Assembly: GCA_002411175.1 (NCBI GenBank)
Contig: DHRN01000068.1
Location: 1,475-33,923 of the forward strand
DNA from: Anaerolineaceae bacterium UBA5311
GTDB taxonomy: Bacteria > Chloroflexota > Anaerolineae > Anaerolineales > Anaerolineaceae
Length of the DNA: 32,449 bases
Direction of reading: 5' to 3'
Positions within the stretch are counted from its first letter, which is position 1. Every line of letters starts with the position of its first letter. Below the pieces are notes generated by a model, which was not told the DNA's origin, did no database searches, and worked only from the letters and a program-made list of their open reading frames with translations. Of the stretch, positions 7,685-15,469 are shown piece by piece. Both the position numbers and the translations under genes were made by a program.

Positions 7685-8229
7685 TTGAATGCATGATTGA
7701 CAGTGTCAGGGTCAGTCTGACCAATCAGGATCGTGTAATCGTCCTGAAAGATAAAAATGACGAGCGCTATATACCAATTTGGATCGGTTTGTTTGAGGCT
7801 GAATCGATTACCATCGCCTTACAAAATATCGCCGTTGCCAGACCGCTGACCCACGACCTGTTGCTCGACATGCTGCACAAACTGGGCGCGAGGCTTTTAC
7901 GGGTGGAAATCACCGGGTTAGTCTCAGATACCTATTACGCCAATTTGATTGTCCAAACCGACGAAGAAGTGACCATCGATTGCCGACCTTCTGATGCTCT
8001 CGCGCTGGTCGTGCGCACCGGTGCCTCGATTTACGTTGATGAAGAAATCCTGGAGGAGGTTGGCATTCAACCTGAAGAGGTGCTTTCTTTCGCCCCGGAT
8101 GAAGAAGACGATGAGCTTGACGTGCCCGGGAATCTTTCGGTTTTTGAAGATTTCCTGGGGAATATCGGCAAGGAGGATGACTCTGACTCGTCGGAAGACT
8201 CAGAAGCTTCTTCCGAAAATTCAGAATAA
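7681..8229 (+). CDS. Bifunctional nuclease (BFN/DUF151) family protein
   Basis: This 182-aa protein is of the DUF151 family, whose plant and bacterial members have been described as bifunctional nucleases or as stand-alone conserved domains. Strong family landmarks are MIECMIDSVRVSLTNQDRVIVLKD, RYIPIWIGLFEAESITIALQN, RPLTHDLLLDMLHKLGARL, DTYYANLIV, and IDCRPSDALALVVRTGASIYVDEEIL. The last 45 residues are a Ser/Asp/Glu-rich acidic tail without recognisable fold. ATG 7681 is preferred over ATG 7672, since the family begins MIE. dnaB starts 20 bases after its stop, so the two are probably co-transcribed. Confidence 0.9.
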   Translation: MIECMIDSVRVSLTNQDRVIVLKDKNDERYIPIWIGLFEAESITIALQNIAVARPLTHDLLLDMLHKLGARLLRVEITGLVSDTYYANLIVQTDEEVTIDCRPSDALALVVRTGASIYVDEEILEEVGIQPEEVLSFAPDEEDDELDVPGNLSVFEDFLGNIGKEDDSDSSEDSEASSENSE

Positions 8230-8249
8230 GAAGCAGAAAGCCGGCTAAC

Positions 8250-9626
8250 ATGAGCGAATATAGCGACGACTTCGTAGAACTGGAAGAACAGGTTCCCTAC
8301 AGCCAGAATCTGCTCTTCGACCGTGAAATGGAAGAGGCGTTGATTGGCGCGGTATTGATCAACCCTGAAATATTGGTCGAAGTAGTCTCATTTTTAAACC
8401 CGGAAGATTTTTATTTGAAAAGGCACCAGTGGATCTGGGAAGCCTTTATATCTCTCGACCAGGAAAAGCACTACCTGGACCTGCTTACGGTTAAAGAAGT
8501 GCTGGAATCGCGCGGTCAGCTTGAAGATGTGGGCGGGCTGGACTATCTGATCAAATTGAGCAACCGTGTGCCCAGCTCTCTGCATGCGCTCTCTTACGCG
8601 CGCACGATCAGCGAGCTCAAAACCCGACGCCGGCTGACAGATTCTGCCCAAACGATCGCCAAACTGGCTTATCACAAAGAGAAAAGCCTCGATTCGGTGA
8701 TCGATGAAGCCGAAAGAGCCATCTTTAACGTCAGTGAAAATCGTTACAAGCGCGATCTGGTGCCCATCGGGGACGTCGCCAGCGACTACCTTGCGAGGGT
8801 AACCGAAGCAAGCTCAAGCGATGAAGAAATCGGTGGAATGAAGACCGGTTTGAAGTCAGTTGATAACATCCTGGACGGTTTACACAAATCCGATTTTATT
8901 ATCGTTGCCGGCAGACCCGGTATGGGCAAAACCGGCTTTCTGATCGGGATTGCCAAGCATGTCGGCATGGTTTTGCGCCGCAATGTAGCCATGTTTTCGA
9001 TTGAAATGGCGGCTGAGCAGCTGTTGCAGCGCATGCTCGCGCAAGAGACCGAGATCGATTCGCAGAAATTGCGTTCAGGTCGCTTCACTGACCAGGAAGC
9101 CGAAGTGCTCACCCGCGCGATCACCAAGTTTGAGCATACCAATATCTACATCGACGACACCCCGGGCATCACCCCGCTGCAAATGAGCGCGAAGTGCCGT
9201 CGGCTAAAGGATGAGCACAGCCTCGACCTGGTGATCGTTGATTATTTGCAGCTGATGTCCGGAGATCGCCGTTCGGAAAACCGCGTGCAGGAGGTTTCGT
9301 ACATTTCGCGCCAGCTCAAGATTTTGGCGCGCGACCTGGACGTGCCGGTCATGGCAGCCGCCCAGCTTTCGCGTGCCGTGGAGCAGCGCCAGGACAAGCA
9401 GCCGATACTCTCCGACCTGCGCGAATCCGGCTCGCTCGAGCAGGATGCTGATATCGTCATGTTTATCAACCGCCCCTTCATGGATGATGAAACCAGTCCA
9501 TATCACAATATAGCCAAACTCGCAATCGCCAAGCATCGCAATGGACCGACCCACTCCGGAATCGAGCTAGTCTTCCTGGATCGCCTGGCACAGTTCAAAG
9601 ATAAAGCTTATATAGATAAAAAGTAA
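8250..9626 (+). CDS. dnaB: Replicative DNA helicase DnaB
   Basis: This 458-aa hexameric helicase unwinds DNA at the replication fork. The N-terminal primase-interacting domain begins at DREMEEALIGAVLINP. The RecA-like domain has Walker A GRPGMGKT (residues 221-228), the conserved MFSIEMAAEQLLQRML, Walker B LVIVDYLQLM, and the C-terminal AAQLSRAVEQR, LSDLRESGSLEQDAD and KHRNGP motifs. No intein is present. The gene heads a primosome-like cluster: a DnaD-like protein starts two bases after its stop, and a DnaC-like loader follows. The ribosome-binding site is weak, which fits translational coupling with the upstream gene. Confidence 0.97.
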   Translation: MSEYSDDFVELEEQVPYSQNLLFDREMEEALIGAVLINPEILVEVVSFLNPEDFYLKRHQWIWEAFISLDQEKHYLDLLTVKEVLESRGQLEDVGGLDYLIKLSNRVPSSLHALSYARTISELKTRRRLTDSAQTIAKLAYHKEKSLDSVIDEAERAIFNVSENRYKRDLVPIGDVASDYLARVTEASSSDEEIGGMKTGLKSVDNILDGLHKSDFIIVAGRPGMGKTGFLIGIAKHVGMVLRRNVAMFSIEMAAEQLLQRMLAQETEIDSQKLRSGRFTDQEAEVLTRAITKFEHTNIYIDDTPGITPLQMSAKCRRLKDEHSLDLVIVDYLQLMSGDRRSENRVQEVSYISRQLKILARDLDVPVMAAAQLSRAVEQRQDKQPILSDLRESGSLEQDADIVMFINRPFMDDETSPYHNIAKLAIAKHRNGPTHSGIELVFLDRLAQFKDKAYIDKK

Positions 9627-9627
9627 T

Positions 9628-10311
9628 GTGGCAAACGGCGTGATCGGTAAATTTTCTGATAAAACAATCCGCATTAACCTTCCGGCGAACTTTTTTGAAG
9701 TCAGCGCCGGTCTGAGCAGTGAGGCTTTGTTGGTTTTGCTGGGGTATTTTCAGTTCATGGCAGAGCAGGAAGGCGAAAGTCAGCTGTGCGAAGCCTTCGA
9801 CCTGGAGAACTACCTGCCAATCAACCAGTCCGCGATGCAGAGTAGCTTCGCGCAGGCTCTTGATGAACTTGAACAGGCTGGCGCCCTATTTGTTTTTAGC
9901 GACCCTGAAAACCAGGAGCGAAAATTCATTTTGCCAGGCACTGATACTGGCGCAAGCCTGCTGGGTTCACTGCAGGACCAGCCAGGGCTGTTGGCAATAC
10001 TCACTGTGGCGACCTCCTTACCGGCGCCATCAAAGTCCAACGTGTTTCGGTTATACGAAGAAAATATCGGACCGCTGACCGCCTATTCCGCTGAGCTGCT
10101 GCGCGATGCAGCCCAATCTTATTCTGAGGAATGGCTGGAAGACGCGATCAAGGAAGCAGTCCATTATAATGTCCGCAACTGGAGGTATATCCAGGCAATC
10201 CTGCGCAACTGGCAGAAAAAGGGACGAAAGAGGAGCAATGAAGAAGATAAACGAGATCTCGAATCCTTTAGGAAACTCTACCTCGATCAAAAACGAGAGC
10301 TCGAACCCTGA
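9628..10311 (+). CDS. DnaD-domain primosomal protein
   Basis: This 227-aa protein starts at GTG, one base after the dnaB stop. The N-terminal 110 residues look like a winged-helix replication domain (SSEALLVLLGYFQFMAEQEGE, SFAQALDELEQAGALFVF). The C-terminal part (about 148-205) matches the DnaD/DnaB_2 domain: YEENIGPLTAYSAELLRDAAQSY, EEWLEDAIKEAVHYNVRNWRYIQAILRNW. In Firmicutes this domain occurs in DnaB and DnaD, which help load the helicase; a similar role is inferred from its place between helicase and loader genes. The last 74 bases overlap the start of the loader gene in another frame. Confidence 0.85.
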   Translation: MANGVIGKFSDKTIRINLPANFFEVSAGLSSEALLVLLGYFQFMAEQEGESQLCEAFDLENYLPINQSAMQSSFAQALDELEQAGALFVFSDPENQERKFILPGTDTGASLLGSLQDQPGLLAILTVATSLPAPSKSNVFRLYEENIGPLTAYSAELLRDAAQSYSEEWLEDAIKEAVHYNVRNWRYIQAILRNWQKKGRKRSNEEDKRDLESFRKLYLDQKRELEP

Positions 10312-11632
10312 AGCCGATCGCAGCGAACCTGAAACCATCCCGACAAACTATGGACCGGGTGACCCGAATTGCCCGATTTGCTACGGAGTTGGTTTTGTCG
10401 GTTACGATGTTCCAATCGAAGATCCCCGTTTTGGGCGCAGTGAAATTTGCGTCTGTCGGCTGAAGCAGGTGCAATCCCAACAGCAAGCGCACCTCTTTCA
10501 ACTGAGTAATCTTGGCGCGCTGAGCAACCTGACTTTTGAAAACTTTCTGCCCCGCGGCAGGGTCGGATTGGGGCTTTCACAAGCAAACTCCCTGGAGCAA
10601 GCCTACAATACCGCCCAAAACTTCGCCGGCACACAAAAAGGCTGGCTGCTGCTCACCGGTCGGTACGGCTCGGGCAAAACCCACCTCGCTGCCGCCATCG
10701 CCAACCAGGCTGTAAAGATGGGCACACCAACCATATTTTTAACCGTGCCCGACCTTCTGGACTGGCTGCGATTCTCTTTCTCCTCCGGTTCTGATTTGAG
10801 TTACGAAGAACGCTTCAACGAAATTCGCAATGCTCCGTTGTTAATTATGGACGATTTTGGCACCCAGAGTACAACCGCCTGGGCAGAAGAAAAACTATTC
10901 CAAATCATCAATTCCCGCTACATCAACAGCATGCCAACCGTCATCACCAGCAATGTGGACCTCTCAGACTTTGAAGGGCGTATTCGCTCCCGCCTGACTG
11001 ACCCCGAACTGGTCAGCCATGTGAACATCCTGGCGCCCGATTTTCGCAACCCAACCGACGAATTCGGACATCCTGAACTTTCCACCCTGAACCTCCACGC
11101 CCGCCAAACCTTTGGCAGCTTCAGTTTTCGCCAAAACGAAGGTTTGCCCAAAGAGGATATCACCTCGCTCGCCGACGCTTTTAAAAGCGCGCAGGCGTAT
11201 GCCGAAAACCCAAAAGGCTGGATCAGTATTCATGGCTCTTATGGCAGCGGCAAAACCCACCTCGCCGCGGCTATCGGAAACTACCAGGCTTCGCGGGGTA
11301 TGCCGCCCTTGTTTGTGGTTGTGCCCGATTTATTGGATTACCTCAGGGCTGCCTTCTCGCCGAGCAGCGGCTCGAGCCTGGACAAGCGCTTCAATGAAAT
11401 CCGCACAGCAAGATTGTTGATTCTGGACGATTTGGGCACGCAATCTGCCACTCCGTGGGCACGCGAGAAGCTTTATCAGCTTTTCAATTACCGTTATAAT
11501 GCCGAGCTCCCTACCGTGGTAACATCGTCGTCTCTCCCTGATGAGCTTGATCAACGGCTGCTCAGCCGCCTGTCAGACAAACGCTTATGCCGTCTTATTT
11601 TCATCTCGGCTCCGGGTTTTACCGGTAAATAA
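10238..11632 (+). CDS. DnaC/DnaI-like helicase loader with two tandem AAA+ modules
   Basis: This 464-aa protein starts at ATG 10238, chosen for AGGAG three bases upstream, inside the 3' end of the DnaD-like gene. An N-terminal CPIC...CVC zinc-binding module (C45, C48, C71, C73) is followed by two DnaC-like ATPases. Module 1 has GRYGSGKT (141-148), LIMDDFG and a sensor/arginine region RIRSRL. Module 2 has GSYGSGKT (333-340), LILDDLG and RLLSRL. The modules share long near-identical stretches (SGKTHLAAAI, RFNEIR), so they arose by internal duplication. Ordinary DnaC/DnaI proteins have one module and about 250-310 aa. Placement after dnaB and dnaD supports a helicase-loading role. Confidence 0.88.
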   Translation: MKKINEISNPLGNSTSIKNESSNPEADRSEPETIPTNYGPGDPNCPICYGVGFVGYDVPIEDPRFGRSEICVCRLKQVQSQQQAHLFQLSNLGALSNLTFENFLPRGRVGLGLSQANSLEQAYNTAQNFAGTQKGWLLLTGRYGSGKTHLAAAIANQAVKMGTPTIFLTVPDLLDWLRFSFSSGSDLSYEERFNEIRNAPLLIMDDFGTQSTTAWAEEKLFQIINSRYINSMPTVITSNVDLSDFEGRIRSRLTDPELVSHVNILAPDFRNPTDEFGHPELSTLNLHARQTFGSFSFRQNEGLPKEDITSLADAFKSAQAYAENPKGWISIHGSYGSGKTHLAAAIGNYQASRGMPPLFVVVPDLLDYLRAAFSPSSGSSLDKRFNEIRTARLLILDDLGTQSATPWAREKLYQLFNYRYNAELPTVVTSSSLPDELDQRLLSRLSDKRLCRLIFISAPGFTGK

Positions 11633-11661
11633 GCGCCAGGTCGGGACTCTTTCTTTTTAGG

Positions 11662-11667
11662 TATAAT
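11662..11667 (+). promoter_or_regulatory. -10 box for glgP
   Basis: A perfect TATAAT stands 64 bases before the glgP ATG, just after the loader gene stop. No -35 with good spacing was found. The implied leader of about 57 bases contains the small hairpin at 11694-11709 and an AGGAGA ribosome-binding site. Confidence 0.45.
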
Positions 11668-11688
11668 AAACGCTTGCGTAAATTTAAG

Positions 11689-11709
11689 AAAAAACGGCTC
11701 TTGTGCCGT
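11689..11709 (-). terminator. Short terminator-like hairpin on the minus strand
   Basis: Read on the minus strand, ACGGC and GCCGT (five-base stem, six-base loop) are followed directly by six T. It would stop antisense transcription coming out of glgP before it reaches the loader gene. The stem is short, so this is tentative. Confidence 0.25.
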
Positions 11710-11731
11710 ATTGTGACAGGAGAATGAATAA

Positions 11732-13906
11732 ATGACCAACAAAATTATTCGCGTTCATCAAAATAGTTTTAACCTCCCTTACCGTATCAAGCGCCTCGCT
11801 GACATTGCTCATAACTTATGGTGGGTGGGCAATCCCGAAGTGGCGCGGTTATTCAAAGAAATCCACGCGCTAAAATGGCGCACGTCGAATCACAACCCTG
11901 TGGTGTTCCTCCGTTCGGTGGATCAAAACAGGTTTGAAGATCTGATTAAGGACCGCTATTTCCTGGATCGTTACGACGAAATTGTGCGTCAGTTTGATGC
12001 TTATATGAACCGAAAAGATACCTGGGCTAACCAAAATTATGAGTTCGCGAAAGAGGACAAAATTGGATATTTCTCTTTTGAGTATGGTTTGCACGAATCG
12101 CTGATGGTTTATGCCGGCGGGCTGGGCATCCTCTCCGGTGATCACCTGAAAGAATCCAGTGACCTTGGTCTGCCTTTGGTGGCAGTGGGCTTTTTGTATA
12201 CCTACGGTTATTTCTCACAACATATTACTGAAGACGGCTGGCAGGAAGCCCATAATGTGGAGATTAAATTCAGCGATCTTCCCATCGTCGAGCTTTATGA
12301 CGAAAATAGTGAACCAGTCAAGATTTCGATCGAGCTCCCCGGCAGAACGGTTTTTGCCAGGCTCTATGAATTACAGGTCGGGCGGGTGCCCCTGGTGCTT
12401 ATGCACACCAACATTCCTGAAAACAATCTTCAGGATCGCGAATTAACCGACAAACTTTATATCAGCGACCCTGAGCTGCGCATTTCGCAGGAAATGCTGC
12501 TGGGAATCGGCGGCTTGCGCGCGCTTGAACGGCTCGGTCATAAACCGGTCATCTTCCACATGAACGAAGGACACTCCGCTTTTCTGACCCTGGAGCGTAT
12601 GCGCCAGCTGATTGAACAGGGTCATACGCTTGAAGAATCCAAGGAAATGGTCAGAAAATCGGGCATTTTCACCACGCATACCCCCGTTCCTGCGGGGAAT
12701 GACGAATTTCCATGCTGGTTGATCGATAAATACTTTGCAAATTATTGGGGCATGCTCGGTCTCGACCGCGACCAGTTTATGGACCTGGCAAAGGTTACGA
12801 CCGACTGGTCTGACGAAGTCTTCAGCATGCCGGTTTTGGCTCTGCGGCTTTCAGATTATCGTAACGGCGTTTCAAAACTGCACGGGGCGGTCTCGCGCGA
12901 CATGTGGAGTTATCTCTGGCCCGGCAAGAGCGTGGAGGAAGTGCCGATCTGCTCCATCACCAACGGCGTCCACACCGGCACCTGGCTGGCACGCAGATTG
13001 GCGGAGTTGTATGACCAATACCTCGATATAGACTGGAGAGACAGGCTCGATGACCAGGAAATGTGGGACCAGGTCGAATCAATCCCCGACAGTGCACTCT
13101 GGCAAGTGCGCATTCATCTAAAGCGAAAATTGGTCAGCTATATGGTTGCCAGGGCGCGCCGTGAATGGGAAGCCGATCACGTCCACCCGGTGCAAACCGT
13201 TGCAAGCGGTGTTTTGCTTGATCCGCTCGCATTGACGATTGGCTTTGCCCGCAGGTTTGCCACTTATAAACGAGCCAACCTGGTTTTCAGAGATTACGAA
13301 CGTTTAATGAATATCGTCACCAACGAAGAGAATCCGGTTCAGATTGTGTTCGCTGGCAAGGCTCATCCGGCAGATGAACCTGGAAAACGCCTGATTCAGG
13401 AAGTTTATCGCCATGTTAAAAACTCCCGCAATGGCGGTCGCCTGGTGTTCCTCGACGATTACGACATGGACATGGCACGACACCTGGTACAGGGGGTTGA
13501 TGTCTGGCTAAACACACCCCGACGACCCCGGGAAGCTTCCGGGACCAGCGGCATGAAAGCCGGTATGAACGGCTCGCTCAACTTCTCTGTGCTCGATGGC
13601 TGGTGGGCAGAAGGATTCAACGGTAAAAATGGCTGGGCGATTGGCGATGAGACTGTCTATGACAACCTCGACCTGCAGGATGAGGCAGACGCCATAAGCT
13701 TCTATGAGACACTCGAAAACGAAATCGTGCCGCTCTATTACACCAAGCGTTCTGCCGATGGCTTACCCGGACCGTGGATCGAGCGGATTAAGGAAACCAT
13801 CAGGACGGTATCGCCTGCATTTTCGATGGCAAGAATGGTCAAAGAATACGCATCTGAGCTCTATTACCCGGCTCGGGCAACCGCTTTGAACTTGAACGAT
13901 AAATAA
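11732..13906 (+). CDS. glgP: Alpha-glucan (glycogen) phosphorylase
   Basis: This 724-aa PLP enzyme releases glucose 1-phosphate from alpha-1,4-glucans. An N-terminal DUF3417-type segment (YRIKRLADIAHNLWWVGNPEVARLF) precedes the phosphorylase core: GYFSFEYGLHESLMVYAGGLGILSGDH, HMNEGHSAFLTLE, THTPVPAGND. The PLP-binding lysine is K609 in EASGTSGMKAGMNGSLNF, followed by DGWWAEG. Length and motifs fit the shorter, more distant branch of alpha-glucan phosphorylases typical of bacteria and archaea rather than the 800-900-aa E. coli GlgP type. It is the first of a probable three-gene run with the UPF0316 and HAD genes, with 13 bases to the next gene. Confidence 0.95.
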   Translation: MTNKIIRVHQNSFNLPYRIKRLADIAHNLWWVGNPEVARLFKEIHALKWRTSNHNPVVFLRSVDQNRFEDLIKDRYFLDRYDEIVRQFDAYMNRKDTWANQNYEFAKEDKIGYFSFEYGLHESLMVYAGGLGILSGDHLKESSDLGLPLVAVGFLYTYGYFSQHITEDGWQEAHNVEIKFSDLPIVELYDENSEPVKISIELPGRTVFARLYELQVGRVPLVLMHTNIPENNLQDRELTDKLYISDPELRISQEMLLGIGGLRALERLGHKPVIFHMNEGHSAFLTLERMRQLIEQGHTLEESKEMVRKSGIFTTHTPVPAGNDEFPCWLIDKYFANYWGMLGLDRDQFMDLAKVTTDWSDEVFSMPVLALRLSDYRNGVSKLHGAVSRDMWSYLWPGKSVEEVPICSITNGVHTGTWLARRLAELYDQYLDIDWRDRLDDQEMWDQVESIPDSALWQVRIHLKRKLVSYMVARARREWEADHVHPVQTVASGVLLDPLALTIGFARRFATYKRANLVFRDYERLMNIVTNEENPVQIVFAGKAHPADEPGKRLIQEVYRHVKNSRNGGRLVFLDDYDMDMARHLVQGVDVWLNTPRRPREASGTSGMKAGMNGSLNFSVLDGWWAEGFNGKNGWAIGDETVYDNLDLQDEADAISFYETLENEIVPLYYTKRSADGLPGPWIERIKETIRTVSPAFSMARMVKEYASELYYPARATALNLNDK

Positions 13907-13919
13907 CTCGGGAGGAAAC

Positions 13920-14462
13920 ATGGCAGATGTGTTCACGTGGCAAACGGCTGCTACTGCTCTATTGATTTTCGTCGTCAGAGTGATATCCATTTCGATGGAC
14001 ACCCTTCGTTTCATGCTCACCATGCGTGGGAAACAGGGGATTGCCTGGGTATTGGGCTTTTTCGAATCGGTTTTGTTTGTGCTTACTGTCGGGGCAGTCT
14101 TGAACGACATGTCCAACTTCCTCTATATTATCGGTTATGCAGCTGGTTTTGCCACTGGAAACGTGGTTGGTATGCACATCGAACGCAAGATCGCCATTGG
14201 ATACTCACATCTTAGCGTGATCAGTAAAACCCAGGGCGAAGAGATCGTGAATGCCTTGCGGGAAAACGACTTTGCCGTCACCGAAATTCCCGCGCAGGGA
14301 AAGGACGGTTCGGTAACCATTGGTGATTTGTCCGTTCGCCGGAAAGATATCGCCGCTGTTGAGAAAATCATCCAGGACATCGATCCGGATGCTTTTATAA
14401 CCATAGAAGAAGTAACGCCGCTGCGGGCAGGCTACTGGGGCAGGCAAAATGTCAGAAGATAA
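13920..14462 (+). CDS. UPF0316 / DUF2179 membrane protein
   Basis: This 180-aa protein has about three N-terminal membrane segments (ATALLIFVVRVISISM, IAWVLGFFESVLFVLTVGAVL, LYIIGYAAGFATGNVVGMHIE), which matches the UPF0316 (DUF5698) domain. A C-terminal DUF2179-like domain (about residues 95-168) follows, with KTQGEEIVNALRENDFAVTEIPAQGKDGSV and RRKDIAAVEKIIQDIDPDAFITIEEV. The function of the family is not established. GGGAGGAA lies four bases before ATG. Its end overlaps the HAD gene by 14 bases. Confidence 0.88.
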   Translation: MADVFTWQTAATALLIFVVRVISISMDTLRFMLTMRGKQGIAWVLGFFESVLFVLTVGAVLNDMSNFLYIIGYAAGFATGNVVGMHIERKIAIGYSHLSVISKTQGEEIVNALRENDFAVTEIPAQGKDGSVTIGDLSVRRKDIAAVEKIIQDIDPDAFITIEEVTPLRAGYWGRQNVRR

Positions 14463-15114
14463 CAGGCTTAAAAAATGCCTGATCTTCGATTTTGACGGTA
14501 TCATCCTGGACACCGAGACCGCGGAGGTCGCGGTTTGGCACGATCTCTATGCCGAGGCGGGCTTAACCTTTGATATGGAAGCCTACCTGGAAACCATTGG
14601 GAGGAACGACCCCTTCACTTTTGACCCGGCTGAACCTCTGGCAAAGCGCGAAGGGGAGCAGCGCAGCGCTGAGCAAATCCACAAGGAATGCCGCATGCGC
14701 ACCTTCCTGCATGCCCAAAAGCTGGACCTGATGGAGGGGGTTAGCGAATTAATCGTCAGCGCGAAAGCCCGAGGATGTCTGCTGGCTGTCGGTTCGAGCG
14801 CGGAGCATTGGTGGATACAGTCCCACCTGACCCGCCTGGGAATTTATGATCAATTTGACACAATTGTGACTTTTGACGATGTTGAAAACGCGAAACCAGC
14901 CCCGGATATTTTTCTGAAAGTGTTGGAAAACCTGGCTGTTTTCAGGGCAAATGCCCTGGTTTTCGAAGATTCTCAAAACGGGATACTGGCAGCACATCGC
15001 GCCGGCATCCGCGCGATTGCGGTCCCCAACTCAATCACAAAAGCCCAGGACTTCACACTCGCAGAAGCAGTTTTGCCCTCATTAGCTCATTTCGACCTGG
15101 ATTTGTTTGTTTAA
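14449..15114 (+). CDS. HAD-superfamily phosphatase, beta-phosphoglucomutase-like subgroup
   Basis: This 221-aa protein has all four HAD motifs: DFDGIILDTE (nucleophile D14, acid/base D16), VGSSAEHWW (motif II Ser), NAKPAPDIF (motif III Lys) and FEDSQNGILAAHRAG (motif IV). The helical cap sits between motifs I and II, as in PGMB/phosphatase-like enzymes acting on sugar phosphates or similar small molecules. Linkage to glgP makes a sugar-phosphate substrate plausible, but that is inference. A 51-base piece of its 3' end is duplicated 273 bases downstream. Confidence 0.88.
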   Translation: MSEDNRLKKCLIFDFDGIILDTETAEVAVWHDLYAEAGLTFDMEAYLETIGRNDPFTFDPAEPLAKREGEQRSAEQIHKECRMRTFLHAQKLDLMEGVSELIVSAKARGCLLAVGSSAEHWWIQSHLTRLGIYDQFDTIVTFDDVENAKPAPDIFLKVLENLAVFRANALVFEDSQNGILAAHRAGIRAIAVPNSITKAQDFTLAEAVLPSLAHFDLDLFV

Positions 15115-15249
15115 TCAGCCGATGAACAGCTAAGAGCGAGGCGATATTGTCGTAGGAAACGTGCACCGCGCGTTCCGGCGAAGCCATCCTTTCGTAGGGA
15201 ACGCGGCTCGTCCCGTTCCGTTTTCCGGTATATTGATTGTGAATTTTGT

Positions 15250-15270
15250 GGAAGGGGTCAAGCCCCTTCC
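15250..15270. repeat. GGAAGGGG/CCCCTTCC hairpin
   Basis: A perfect eight-base inverted repeat with a five-base TCAAG loop. It is not followed by a T-run on either strand, so a Rho-independent terminator is not supported. It may be part of a dispersed intergenic repeat. Confidence 0.5.
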
Positions 15271-15312
15271 CTACTATCGTTTAACTGAACCAGAACCTGA
15301 GTTTCTCACTTT

Positions 15313-15432
15313 AAAGCCCAGGACCTCACTCTCGCAGAAGCAGTTCTGCCCTTATTAGCTCATAATGAGAAACTCCAAAGAGCCCTCAAAACCTTGAAAC
15401 GTTCCCTGCCGGGCTGCTTTCTTGTAATATAA
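15313..15432 (+). pseudogene. Decayed partial copy of the HAD phosphatase 3' end
   Basis: Bases 15313-15363 match 15040-15090 of the HAD gene at 47 of 51 positions and keep the same reading frame (KAQDLTLAEAVLPLLAH against KAQDFTLAEAVLPSLAH). The frame continues with NEKLQRALKTLKRSLPGCFLVI to a TAA that overlaps the next promoter. Nothing upstream resembles the rest of a HAD protein, so this is a gene relic from a tandem duplication or a recombination event. Confidence 0.6.
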
Positions 15433-15433
15433 T
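15428..15433 (+). promoter_or_regulatory. -10 box for the HerA-like ATPase gene
   Basis: A perfect TATAAT lies 36 bases before ATG 15470. An AGGAAAGGAAG purine tract upstream of ATG serves as ribosome-binding site. No clear -35 is visible. Confidence 0.4.
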
Positions 15434-15469
15434 CAAACCACGCGAACAAAAGGAAAGGAAGAATTAATT

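Larger units (their letters stand above)
15115..15469. other. Gene-free stretch with a hairpin and a duplicated gene fragment
   Basis: This 355-base interval holds no convincing gene. It contains GC-rich repeats of the form GTAGGGAACG / CGTTCC near 15150-15225, a perfect eight-base hairpin (15250-15257 with 15263-15270), the partial copy of the HAD 3' end, and the -10 region of the next gene. Confidence 0.6.

Noticed and set aside
15250..15270. Hairpin as Rho-independent terminator of the HAD operon
   Set aside because: No T-run follows the stem on either strand.
15161..15358. 65-codon plus-strand ORF between the HAD and HerA-like genes
   Set aside because: Runs through the GTAGGGAACG-type repeats and the hairpin; no ribosome-binding site or protein character.
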